This document shows, piece after piece, positions 32,534 to 50,845 of a stretch of 64,000 nt of DNA (position 1 is the first letter of the stretch; each line of letters begins with the position of its first letter). Both the position numbers and the translations under genes were made by a program. Under the pieces are notes generated by a model. That model did no database searches, was not told where the DNA came from, and worked only from the letters and a program-made list of their open reading frames with translations. The DNA comes from Monosiga brevicollis MX1 (Eukaryota > Opisthokonta > Choanoflagellata > Craspedida > Salpingoecidae), in assembly GCF_000002865.3 (NCBI RefSeq), contig NW_001865051.1, positions 56,300 through 120,299 on the forward strand, given 5' to 3'.

Positions 32534-32932
32534 TGAAGCCACCCATCAGCTCAAACAGTCTGTACCAATGCCAACCCCTTGCAAACCCATAACAGAACAC
32601 CAACCCGTGCGCCCCGCGCCCTGCCCTGCTGCTTATAGAGAACTTCTTGACGTGTTGCCCAACAAATTCATTCATCAATCAGAAACTAGAAAATCTGACA
32701 TTCAGAGAGATCAAAACGCTTTCATCCTCCAAAAAACAAAAACAACAACAAGATGGTGGTGGTGGTAGGAAAAAGTCAGAACCATAGACATCAACAAAAA
32801 AACATTGACATGTGCTCGCTGTCTCTTTGGTCTCTGTCTCTTTGGTCTCTGTCTCTGTCTCTCTCTCTATCTCTGTCTCTGTCTCTGTCTCTCTCTCTAT
32901 CTCTGCTCTGTCTCTCTCTGTCTCTCTCTGTC

Positions 32933-32971
<39 letters not shown>

Positions 32972-32972
32972 G

Positions 32973-33015
<43 letters not shown>

Positions 33016-33216
33016 GTCTCTCTGTCTCTCTCTCTGTGACCATCTTGCACGTTCTTATTCCTTCAGTTTGCAAATCAAGGGCAGCGGGTGAGGCAGTTGC
33101 TCGGACGGCCAGCGATCGGGGCTGTTGGGTACTGTGCTGGCATTCACAATAAAAATCGGCTGGCTCGCGTGATCATCAGGGCGAGAGTTTGCACCGATCC
33201 AAGGCAACCCAGCATC
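32534..33216. other. Intergenic region with a TCTCTG-type repeat
   Basis: The 3' flank of the fusion gene and 5' flank of the transporter gene. A complex (TCTCTG/TC)n array occupies about 32818-33038 and produces long Ser/Leu frames on plus and Arg/Glu frames on minus, none of them coding. Confidence 0.75.
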
Positions 33217-36200
33217 ATGCAGGAAGTTGCACCGGCCCAGGTCGGTCTGGTCGACCCCCTCCCCGCTCGCCTCCCTTCCTTGATGCCTTGCGCGGGTTGT
33301 GATCAATCCAAGGGCGCAAAGGCCTGCATCGACCCTCCTAACATCTCGTGCATCACGGCAATTTTGATTTAGTCGCCGCCATGGTACAAGTCATCGCGTT
33401 ATTTCATTGCCGTCATGGCGTTTCTTGGCTTCCTCAACGTCTACGCCCTCCGCGTCAATCTAAGGTATGTGGCTCGCCTGTCATCACGGACCGCTTGATG
33501 CCAGTCCAGCCTCATGATTGTGCGGTGTTACCCGTGGCTGCCCTGGCTGAACTAGCGTTGCAGCCGTCAAGATGGCTGATCAGTACAACTGGTCACAAAC
33601 GGAAAAAGGTCCGCAATGCGTCGATGCGTGCTTGGCTCCGGCCAGAGGGCGCGCTGGTCATGGTCCTGCTGGTCGACCTTCTTGATCTCACCCTCGATGT
33701 TCATGCCCGTCCCGCAGCGCTGATCCTTTCCTCATTCTTTTATGGTTACATTGCCACCCAAAGTATGACCCCGTTTGTTCGTTTGCCCGTCCACCTGAGC
33801 CCTCACCAGACAACAGCAACTTTTTTTTTTCTTCCGCCTGCGTCATATCTGGCTCACCAATCTTGTTGTGCTCACCCGCAGTCCCGGGGGGTTGGGTCGC
33901 CACACGACTCGGTGGGAAGTGGGTCTTTGGCTTGGGTGTCTTTGTGACGGCAGCCATGACGTTACTGACCCCCGTCGTGGCTGCCCACAAGGGCCTGCTT
34001 CTGGCCGTCCGTGTTCTCGAGGGCATCGGCGAAGGAGGAACCTTCCCCGCCATGCATGCCATGCTGTCCCGCTGGGCCCCGCCAGCCGAGCGCTCCCGCC
34101 TCGCCACCATTTGTTACGCAGGTATGGTCGACGGTATCCTCTGCAATTCGTCGCCACACCGGCAGATGCTCCTTCGTTCTGACAAACGTACGTGGCTCGT
34201 GGCCTGGCAGGATCATACTTTGGTACCGTGGTGTCGCTTCCCATCTCTGGCGTTCTTGCTTCGGGCGATTTTCTGGGGGGCTGGCCCTCTGTGTTTTACG
34301 TCTTTGGCACGCTTGGTGTTCTTTGGTTCATTGCGTGGGTTATGACAACCTCCAACAACCCCGAATCGTGAGTGTCCTGTCATTTCCTCTTGCACCCCAG
34401 GTCCCAATGCGCGAGGTGGGGAGCGAGAGAGAGGAAGAGGAAGAGGAAGAGGAAGAGGAAGAGGAAGAGGAAGAGGAAACAGACAGGCGCCGGGGTTTGA
34501 CTCACGTGGCGGTGGCTCACAACACCATTCGCCGTTGCTCATGGATAGGCATCGCTGGATCAAGCCGGAAGAGTTGCGATTTATCCAAGAGAGCATGGCC
34601 AATCAGTCTTCCCCTGAAAAGCCCCCACCAACGCCGTGGCTCCCCATCCTGTCCTCAAGCGCGGTGTGGGCCATCATTGTGGCTCATACCTGCCAAAATT
34701 GGGGCTTTTACACCCTCCTTACCTGCCTTCCCACGTACTTTAACGACGTCCTTCGCTTCAACATTGAATCGGTCCGCACGTGTCTTCCCAACGCCATGCG
34801 CTAAGCGCTCCTATCAAAAGCAACAGAACCTGGACACTGATATTTGGCTGCTCTGGGTGCTGGCTCCCTCCATCATATGCTTAGGGTGGCATCAATGCGG
34901 CATACCCCTATTTGGCCTTGTTCCTCTTGACCATTGGCATCGGCCAGGTGGCCGATCATTTACGTAGCCGTTTCTCGACCGTATTTGGTTCGTCATGGCA
35001 GCCGCTATCGCTTGCATATGACCAGTCTCTTTAAATAACTGCAAAAAAAAAAAAAAAAAGTTAGAGGCAGTAAAGCTCATTTTGGTTCTCCGCTCTGCCT
35101 TCTTAGTGCGCAAGCTCCTGAACACCACCGGTTACGTGATCGGCATCACTTTTTTGGTGCTTGCCGGTTTTGTCAAACCAGGCCAAGTGCGCACTCTTTG
35201 CTGCGCCCACCATGCTTGTTCTCAAGCCAACTTTCTTGGTGGCCTCTAACCACCTGTTTCTGTCATGGTGGAAATTTTGCGATGTGTTATTTGACCCGCC
35301 CGTGAACATAGAATGCGCTTGCAGTGACCTACCTCACGCTCAGCGTGGGCTCGGGTGGCTTTGTGCAAAGCGGTTTCAACATCAACCACCTCGACATTTC
35401 TCCTCGATATGCCGGTCTGTGGTTTGCGTGACGCCCGTTTTAGTCAACGCCAGCCTTGAGAATAGTCCCTGCGCGCCCCCGCCTCACTTCTTTTCCGCTC
35501 AGGCGTGCTGATGGGCCTGACCAACTGCGCCGGAACTATTCCCGGTTTTGTGGGCCCCACCGTCGCCGGCATCTTGGCCCCTTGGTATGGCACACACGAT
35601 TCCATTGTTGGTGACAATGTTGCTATTGGTGCTTGCACGCATCTGATGCAATGTGCCCGGCTCGGTGTTTGTTGTGCATAGTGCGCTCTGCGACAAGACA
35701 ATCAATGTGGATGGATACTGTGTGGCCGACACTTACTGGGAGGGACCCGGCCAGTGCCCTCCCAACACAACAGACGTGCCCTGCCATACGTATCTGAGTG
35801 CGCTGGACGATTCGCTGCCGGCTGATGTCCAGGCCTTTATTGACGGTATCGAGACGGCCAAGACCACCACGAGCCCAGGCACCCACAACTCATCGCTGCC
35901 GGCCAAGATTGGGAACTACAAGCGCTGCTCCCAGCACATAGCCCAAGTCCAATGGCGGTGCGTTTGCCATGGGCGAAAGAGCTCGAGTGCTACGTGTCCA
36001 AGACCTCACATTCTACCCCTTGTACCCATACAGGAACGTGTTCTATCTTTCAGCGTCCATCTTCGCCTTTGGAGCGCTCGTGTTCCTCGTCCTCGCCAAG
36101 GGCACAGTACAGGTCAGCAACCTTGACGCGCAGCTCTCTTGTAGCAGCACTCAACTCTCACAAATCACGGGCTTGTTTGTGCGCCTTCCCGTGCTGATTC

Positions 36201-36300
36201 TGCTTAGCCTTTCAATGACATTGTATCGGAGGAGACGGCTGCGTTGCTGGGCAAGAGCGTGAATCTCCAGCCTGACAGCTACGGCCTTGGGGAGGCTTAG
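33217..36300 (+). CDS. SLC17-family (sialin-like) MFS transporter
   Basis: Multi-exon major facilitator of the SLC17 anion transporter type. Exon 33373 on encodes [20 protein letters not shown], the typical first helix. Later exons give [10 protein letters not shown] and [16 protein letters not shown], then [16 protein letters not shown] near 34030, a family hallmark. These are followed by [32 protein letters not shown] near 34700, [30 protein letters not shown] near 35510 and [20 protein letters not shown] near 36040. Stop is 36298-36300 after a short acidic tail. The loop between the last two helices is enlarged by about 90 residues with six cysteines and an NTT sequon. Sialin exports sialic acid from lysosomes; others carry glutamate, nucleotides or phosphate, and the substrate here is unknown. 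The first exon (ATG 33217, MQEVAPAQ joining SPPWYK) is a guess. Confidence 0.82.
34428..34478. repeat. (GAGGAA)n hexamer in a transporter intron
   Basis: A purine-only GAGGAA tract of about eight copies inside an intron of the SLC17 gene. It reads as poly-Glu on plus and poly-Pro/Leu on minus. Confidence 0.88.
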
Positions 36301-36676
36301 TCTTGTGTCTTTTTCATTGCTAGAGTGTTATTAGCTGTTGTCGCGTTGTTGAGAGCCATCCGCTGGGGCTGGACGTGTTACAGGTCGGACTGAGATGGTG
36401 CGGGTGTGCCAACTGATGTGAGGGACTTCTCGGGCGTTTCGAGGCAAGCATTCGATTATATAGAATTGGTAGAGCGTTTCCATTACTTGCCTGCAATCAA
36501 GCAAAATCGCAGGCGGACATACAACCAACATCAAATCACTCAAGACCACCAGTGGCGGGGAAGCCGCCATTTGTGAAAGGGAGGAAAGCACAGCAACACG
36601 GCACAAACATAGAAACGAGCCAGGCTTTTCTATCTGAATGTATGAGGATCAAAGCGGGAAGCTGACCCATCTTGGC
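36301..36676. other. Convergent intergenic region
   Basis: The 3' flanks of the transporter (+) and the Jupiter-like gene (-). Nothing gene-like was seen. Confidence 0.5.
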
Positions 36677-37033
36677 TTAGCCAAAGATGTTGTGGCACTT
36701 GCCACCAGGGGGGTTGAGGACGCGGGACGAGGTGTGCACGTCACGGTGCTTGCCCGTATCGAGGGAGGTGGTGTGGCTGCCATGCATGTTGGAGGCGCGC
36801 TTGCCATGGGCGGCGGGCGCGGTAACGTGGTTGACCTCGCTCAAAGGCTTGTGCGCGGGGGCGTACGACGAAGTCGCCATGGGGGCAGGGGCCGGAGCAG
36901 GGGCCGCACGGGGGGCACGCGCAGGCGCGGGCTCGGCGTCACCGAAAAAGATGTTGGAACGGCCGCCGGGAGGCGCAAGCACGCGCGAGCTGCTCTTGTC
37001 GTTCAGGCCAGAGAAGAGTTGAACTGAAGTCAT
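36677..37033 (-). CDS. Jupiter/HN1-family microtubule-associated-like protein
   Basis: Single open frame of 118 residues from ATG 37033. It contains two copies of the family signature, near both ends: SSRVLAPPGGRSNIFFG (residues 15-31) and SSRVLNPPGGKCHNIFG at the very C-terminus. Both match the SSRVLRPPGGGSNFSLG motif of animal JPT1/JPT2 and Drosophila Jupiter. The middle is Ala/Pro-rich and probably disordered. Jupiter binds microtubules, while vertebrate JPT2 has also been tied to NAADP-evoked calcium signalling. Which role applies here is unknown. The upstream extension of the frame is excluded because the motif-bearing protein begins at MTSVQLF. Confidence 0.85.
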   Translation of the reverse strand: MTSVQLFSGLNDKSSSRVLAPPGGRSNIFFGDAEPAPARAPRAAPAPAPAPMATSSYAPAHKPLSEVNHVTAPAAHGKRASNMHGSHTTSLDTGKHRDVHTSSRVLNPPGGKCHNIFG

Positions 37034-37484
37034 GATGCTGGTAAGGTTTGGAAGTGTGGGTCTATTGATGCACTCGAGTAGTTGAAGATGGAAAATGCCA
37101 ATCTGTGTTGATCCCGCGAGGCAAGAGCGCAAGTTCGCGCGCAAGGGTCGAGGGGGCAAAGCGCAAACGGGAAGGGAAAGCAGCAGCCGCGTCGTCGCAC
37201 ACGTCAAATCCCCTTATGGTGAACGTTACAGGATCAAAGCTGGAGCCCGCTTTGATGTTTTGGCGCTGTATACGCGGGTACAAAAGTAACGTTGGGAACT
37301 GCTTGAGAACGCCACACGTACACACACACCTGAGAGGAGTCTTTACCAACCACAACAAGAATGGATGACAACCAAAAGTGGTTGGGGGTTTTGGTTGCCA
37401 CCAACACCATGGGATTTGAATCAAAGCGCCAAATGATTTTGAATAGCTTCTCGAGTTATTTTGACGTTGACAGGTTGATCGTTG
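37034..37484. other. Intergenic region between two minus-strand genes
   Basis: Promoter side of the Jupiter-like gene and 3' flank of the ATAD2-like gene. No exon is supported. Confidence 0.5.
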
Positions 37485-44845
<7,361 letters not shown>

Positions 44846-45589
44846 GATGCATTCGTCCCTGGCAAGAATGGCGCTTTTTGATTGAGGGCACATCCGAGAA
44901 CACGGCGAGCGAAAACGCATCGAGCACCTGACCATTGCAGGTAACAACCAACCTGCTCACACGCCACGGCTGCAATCGACCAACACCCAGCGTCAACTCC
45001 TCGCCCCCACCCACAGGCACGCAGACATTCAAACACACGCACGCACGCACGCACGAGAGGGGCCCTCGCTCGACCACCTCCCGGCGCAGCACTCGCCGAG
45101 CTCACACACACACACACACACACACACAGTCGGAATCGGATCCCAACGGTTAATAAGCGATAATGTGATATACGTCACACATTAAGGCCAAGTAAATGTC
45201 AGATTATAATGTCAGCATATATGCGGTGACACATGTAGCGTGTGTTTTGGGTTTTGGAGTTTTGGGGTAGGGTGATGTGTGCTTATCCACGTAGGCGGGG
45301 TTTGTGTCGTGGAGAAGCGAGTAAATGTAGATATCAACCAGATATCAGTGTTAGTTTATGTTTGTTATCCATGTGTTTGTGTTACAAGTACGGGCCGTCA
45401 AGGAGCAGCCTTGAACCTGTCATTTTTTGTTTTGATTATTGTCATCGCGTTTTGAAGACTTTTTGAAGATTTTCTCGTTTCATCAACGTTATTGTTGCTG
45501 TATCCATTGAAGGTTGACGTAGATGTTTGAACACATGTACGTTTTTCCGAACTGCCACGACAACATCGACCTGCACATCCTCCCTCTCG

Positions 45590-45806
45590 CTCTCGTTGTT
45601 TCATCTCTCTCTGAATCTCTCCCTCATTCATCTCTCTTGAATCTCTCTCTCTCCTTCATTCATCTCTCTTGAATCTCTCTCTCTCCTTCATTCATCTCTC
45701 TCTCTGAATCTCTCTCTCTCTCTCTCTCTCTGAATCTCATTCATCTCTCTCTCTCTGTGAATCCCTCTCTCTCTCTCTCTGAATCCCTCTTTCTCTCTCA
45801 CACAAT

Positions 45807-45857
<51 letters not shown>

Positions 45858-45870
45858 TCCTCATTCATCT
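45590..45870. repeat. Interrupted (TC)n array with a GAATCTC/TTCAT higher-order unit
   Basis: TC tracts alternate with GAATCTC and TTCATCTCTC spacers, giving a higher-order unit of about 32-35 bases repeated several times between 45605 and 45720 before decaying into pure TC. Confidence 0.8.
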
Positions 45871-45966
45871 CTCATCTCTCTCACATTGATTTGGCAGCCA
45901 TTGCCATCGGATGCAGCTTTGGCGGTGGTGTGTTGATGCGGAAAAGAGGCCGTGCTCATCTGATTG

Positions 45967-45980
45967 CCACGACAACGACA

Positions 45981-46011
<31 letters not shown>

Positions 46012-46016
46012 CGACG
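45967..46016. repeat. (GAC)n trinucleotide repeat
   Basis: About sixteen GAC/ACG triplets upstream of the lipase gene. They read as poly-Thr or poly-Val in two frames and are non-coding. Confidence 0.88.
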
Positions 46017-46491
46017 TTGATCCTGTCTGATCGGCAACTGCTCGCACGCACAACCGTTGACCTCAAGACCCTCCTTTTTTCGCTCAGCTGCTTGTTTGGA
46101 GAGAGGGGCGGACGACGTCGACTTGCGCGGGCGCTGCTTCTCGAGGCTCCTTCCGTCTCTTGATCGCCTTCTGCGTGAGGTTGCTGGCGGTGTGACCAGC
46201 AGCTTTGGGCATTTTTCTCTTCTTGTCCCCGTCCTTGCTGTGTTTGCCTCATTTGTTCTTCCAGAGTACCGACCAACTTTTTGCGACCAAGAGTTTGGCT
46301 GAGGCTGCCCTCGCCACACCACCGCACCGCGACTTTGACGCTGCCGTTCTGCTTGTGTGGCGCGCTTCCCGTTTCTCTTTCCGACCTGCGAGCTTTGGTC
46401 TTCCTTTGAGCACTGCTTTGCGCCACCACCTTTCTTCTCGTGCGCGCGCATCTTTTTGCTGCCGCGCGGTTGTTCGCTGGTGTCAGCGCCC

Positions 46492-48487
46492 ATGACGGGG
46501 CAGGTTCGCGCTCAACATGCCTTCCGCCGCTTACGCTGGCGGCCTGTAACCTATGGTAGCACCGCCGTCGCCAGCCTCGTCGGCTACAACTTTATGATGA
46601 GCGACGAGGGTGACGCCGTCTCTGGCACGCCCATCCTCGACCCGGCCATCATGGATACCGCCCTGGCTGCCATTGCCACGGCCCGCGCCGTATATCGCCC
46701 CAAAGTCATGCAACAAACCGACGTCGAATGGTTTCTTCCCGTCCTCAGCCAGCGCAACGTGACCCGCTTCCGGGTCCTCCACTTCCACCCGGCGCCGGGC
46801 AACTCTTTTCGCAACGAAAATGGCCTGGCCTGCCATCATTGCGGCTCCACCTTTATGATTGCCTCCCTTACTTCTGGCTCCTCGACCCTCCGTGAGCGCA
46901 TTGCCCTCGTCTCCTCCTCCAAGCTCAGCCGCTATCATTGCTCGGCCTGCTACCACTCGGTCTGCGGCGCCTGCTCCGGGATGAACGAAAAGCTCCGCGT
47001 CTGCTCTGCTTGTCAAAAGCTGCGTCCCGCCGCTCGTTCAGAGGTCAGTCCACACTCCACTCGCCAGCTCTTTTCAAGTTGCCCCCACTTTGTCGTTTTT
47101 GGTTTTTGTTTTCTTGTTTTTTTCCTCCTCCACCTTGCTCCCATTTCTCCCGTGTCTGAACCCCTTGGTCATCTCAGCTTTGGTCTTCACGAACCCCGTT
47201 TAGATTCAATATGGTGTCATGCGACTGCATGAACAACGCGCCATTGTGGTCTCGTTTCGTGGCACCAAAACGCGAGCCGACATTGCCATTGATGCCAAAA
47301 CCAAACCCAAGGATCTTCTGGCTTTGGCGCACAGCTGGGGCTTCACGGTGCCTTCAGCTGCCAGCGACACGCCCACCGAGCCGGCCAATCAACCCATATT
47401 TTCACGCGCACCACTCAGCCCCTACCCCGTTTTTTCTGGCTCCGTCATGAACCCCACCCCCACCAACTCTGCAAGTGCCGTGCCCCCCCGACCGCCGCCA
47501 CCCCACACCAACCCGCACAACCCCGTCCGCCCCTCGCTACTTGTCCATGGCGGCGTAGTGGACCAGATTGCTCTCTGCTACGACAGCATCAAACGCCACA
47601 TCCTTGAGGAGCTAGGCAAGGTGGAGAATCGACGCCTGCGCCTGGTGCTGTGTGGCCATTCGCTCGGTGGCGGCTACGCCTCGGCCTTTGTTCTTCTAGC
47701 CCTTATGGACCCTGAGTTGCGGCCCGTCATGCTCAAGCACGACTTTCAAGTCCTGACTTTTGGTAGCCCGCGCATTCTCTTCCGTGATCACTCGCTCGAG
47801 CAGGGACTGGATGCCATTGCTTCTGCGCAAGGTTCCTCTCGAGCCGGCACCTCGGATCAGACTTACTCGGGTGCCGCTCACCCCTTTTTCGAGCGCCACT
47901 TCACCTCCTGGGTCAACGAGGAGGACATTGTACCACGATTGCTCGGCAATAGCGTCCGAGGCCTGGGCGTGGCCCAGAGCGTGCTGAAGCAGGTCGCCAA
48001 CAGCCTCATGTCCCTGCAAGTGCATGCCGACGAGCTTGAGGATAATCTCGAGCATTTTGAGCACGTTGGCCGCGTCGTAGCCCTGTCTGGGACCGGTGAT
48101 TGTCGAGACATTGATGCTGCGCTGACGGATGACTTCTTCTCCATGCGAGGCCTGGTGTACAAGTCGGCGATTGCAGCCCACATGACGGCCGAGTACGAAC
48201 GTCGCATTGCCACTGCCTTTGGCCGCTTGACCGGCATGCCTCTCTTGGCGGCCGAGGCCGAGCCTGGCCCAGCAGCAGCCGAGCAGGTCGCACATGGCCC
48301 CGAGCACCGCCTGCTCATGGTTGAACGTGACGTGGCCGAGAGTGTGGGAGCCACCTCTTCCCTGGCCCTGTCGCGCACGTCAACTGATCGCCTGGACGAC
48401 CTGGCACTGGACGAGTCCACCAACGGTTCTGTGGCTGAGGAGATGGTGCAAGCTCGTGGCTTTGTCGTGATGGAGGGACTCACGTAG
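46492..48487 (+). CDS. Class 3 lipase with N-terminal FYVE-like zinc finger
   Basis: Two exons (46492-47043 and 47204-48487) give 611 residues. Around residues 112-180 is a cysteine-rich module: CHHCGSTF, RYHCSACYHSVCGACSG and LRVCSACQK. This is the spacing of a FYVE-type zinc-binding fold (CxxC, HCxxC, VCxxC, CxxC) with a degenerate basic patch. The lipase part follows: RAIVVSFRGT at the start of exon 2, a Pro-rich insertion, the nucleophile elbow VLCGHSLGGGYA with the catalytic Ser, VLTFGSPRIL, and NEEDIVPRLLG, the usual place of the catalytic Asp. The third catalytic residue, His, is not certain. Family lipases cleave acyl esters such as diacylglycerol. A FYVE-like finger would suggest action on endosomal membranes, by inference. 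The start ATG has good context (gcccATGa). Confidence 0.85.
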
Positions 48488-48898
48488 TTTGCAGTTTGTT
48501 ACGATCACCTTTAAGAAAATGGGGCATGCCCTTTGATTCGACAACCGATGGTGATGCACCAGCGATGCACCAGTCTTTCTCGTCGCAGACTACTTTGAAT
48601 AATAATAATAATACTAAAAAGGCAATAAGTGTACCACCCCCTGACCCCTGACCTGGTATTTGTCGCTATGATCATCTTCCCGTGGTTCTCGCGACAACTG
48701 TTTCTTGTTTGTATGTTTTGCGCGCCGTTTGCACCGACTGTTTCATATTTTTGTTTGGTGTCGATAAAACAAGTGCATAAACGAAATTGATCTTCAAGAA
48801 AATCATCGCCGTCAGGGTCGCTCGATCGAGACAAGATAAGATATGAACTTCAAAATCCAATTCTGATTAGGGTTGAGAAGAGATGAGACAAAAACGGC
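48488..48898. other. Convergent intergenic region
   Basis: The 3' flanks of the lipase gene and RPL12. It contains an AATAATAATAATA stretch near 48598 and nothing gene-like. Confidence 0.5.
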
Positions 48899-50103
<1,205 letters not shown>

Positions 50104-50845
50104 GACGTCGGTTTGAGAAGAGAGATGGAAAAGTGAAGGTCAAGTGTAAGACTTGGAGCAGAGCCGATGCCTTTGAGGGCCACGGAAGAGTTGTGCTACC
50201 AAGTCAAGCCACGAGACACGAGCAAAGAGCGACCAGGAAGATGAAATGCCACAAGACGTGGGAAGGGGTCATGCATTCAGGTAGAGCCGGCGATCGGGGG
50301 ACGACAGCACGGTGCGGCAGTGGCCGTGTTCAGGTCAACCCCAAGGCCACAGATCGCTCAGGGCGACGCTGGCACCTGGTGACGGCCGACAGGGGCCGAC
50401 AGGGCCGCTGCCCTCGATGGCAATCCATGACGGGCTGTCTGTGTGCTTACCACCAGTCAAGTCGAGGGGGAAAAAAAAGTGCATGACCTCGGGCTCAAAG
50501 CTGAACGTCAATGACTCGCTGAGATTCACACACGCGCATGGCAAGATTGTCAGCAAATGTTTGGAATAGCTGTTGTACACAGGCTTCTGTTTGAATGCTT
50601 GCTTGCATGGATGTTTGTTGGTGTTAGAGTTGTTGTTGTTGTTGTTGTTGTTGTTTTTGTCTGTTGTGCTGGGATGGGTGCTGGAGCCCCAGCGAGCAAC
50701 CACAAGGCTGTGCAGCCACTTGGAAACGTTGAGGCGGCTCAAGAAACCAAAAGGGCAAGGGGGTGCTTCTGAAGGCAAGGATCTTGACTGGTGACAGCAA
50801 CAAAGTGGGTGAGAGCTCTGGCGACACGCTCAAGGACCGGCAATC
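50104..50845. promoter_or_regulatory. Divergent promoter region between RPL12 and the phosphatase gene
   Basis: 742 bases between two genes transcribed away from each other. A (GTT)n tract lies at about 50629-50656. No exon was recognised. Confidence 0.5.

Larger units (their letters stand above)
44846..46491. other. Divergent intergenic region rich in simple repeats
   Basis: 1.6 kb between the ATAD2-like gene (-) and the lipase gene (+). It contains (ACGC)n and (CA)n near 45035-45128, an AT-rich part (45150-45540), TC arrays with GAATCTC interspersions (45590-45870) and a (GAC)n tract (45967-46016). No coding exon is supported. Confidence 0.65.

Noticed and set aside
32753-33091. Ser/Leu-rich and complementary Arg/Glu-rich frames
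   Set aside because: Products of the TCTCTG repeat read in different frames.
45956-46493. Minus-strand frames of 157-210 codons upstream of the lipase
   Set aside because: They run through a (GAC)n tract and 5' UTR-like sequence opposite the lipase start; no recognisable protein.
47696-48483. Two long minus-strand frames antisense to the lipase
   Set aside because: Shadow frames of GC-rich coding sequence; the plus frame carries the lipase motifs.
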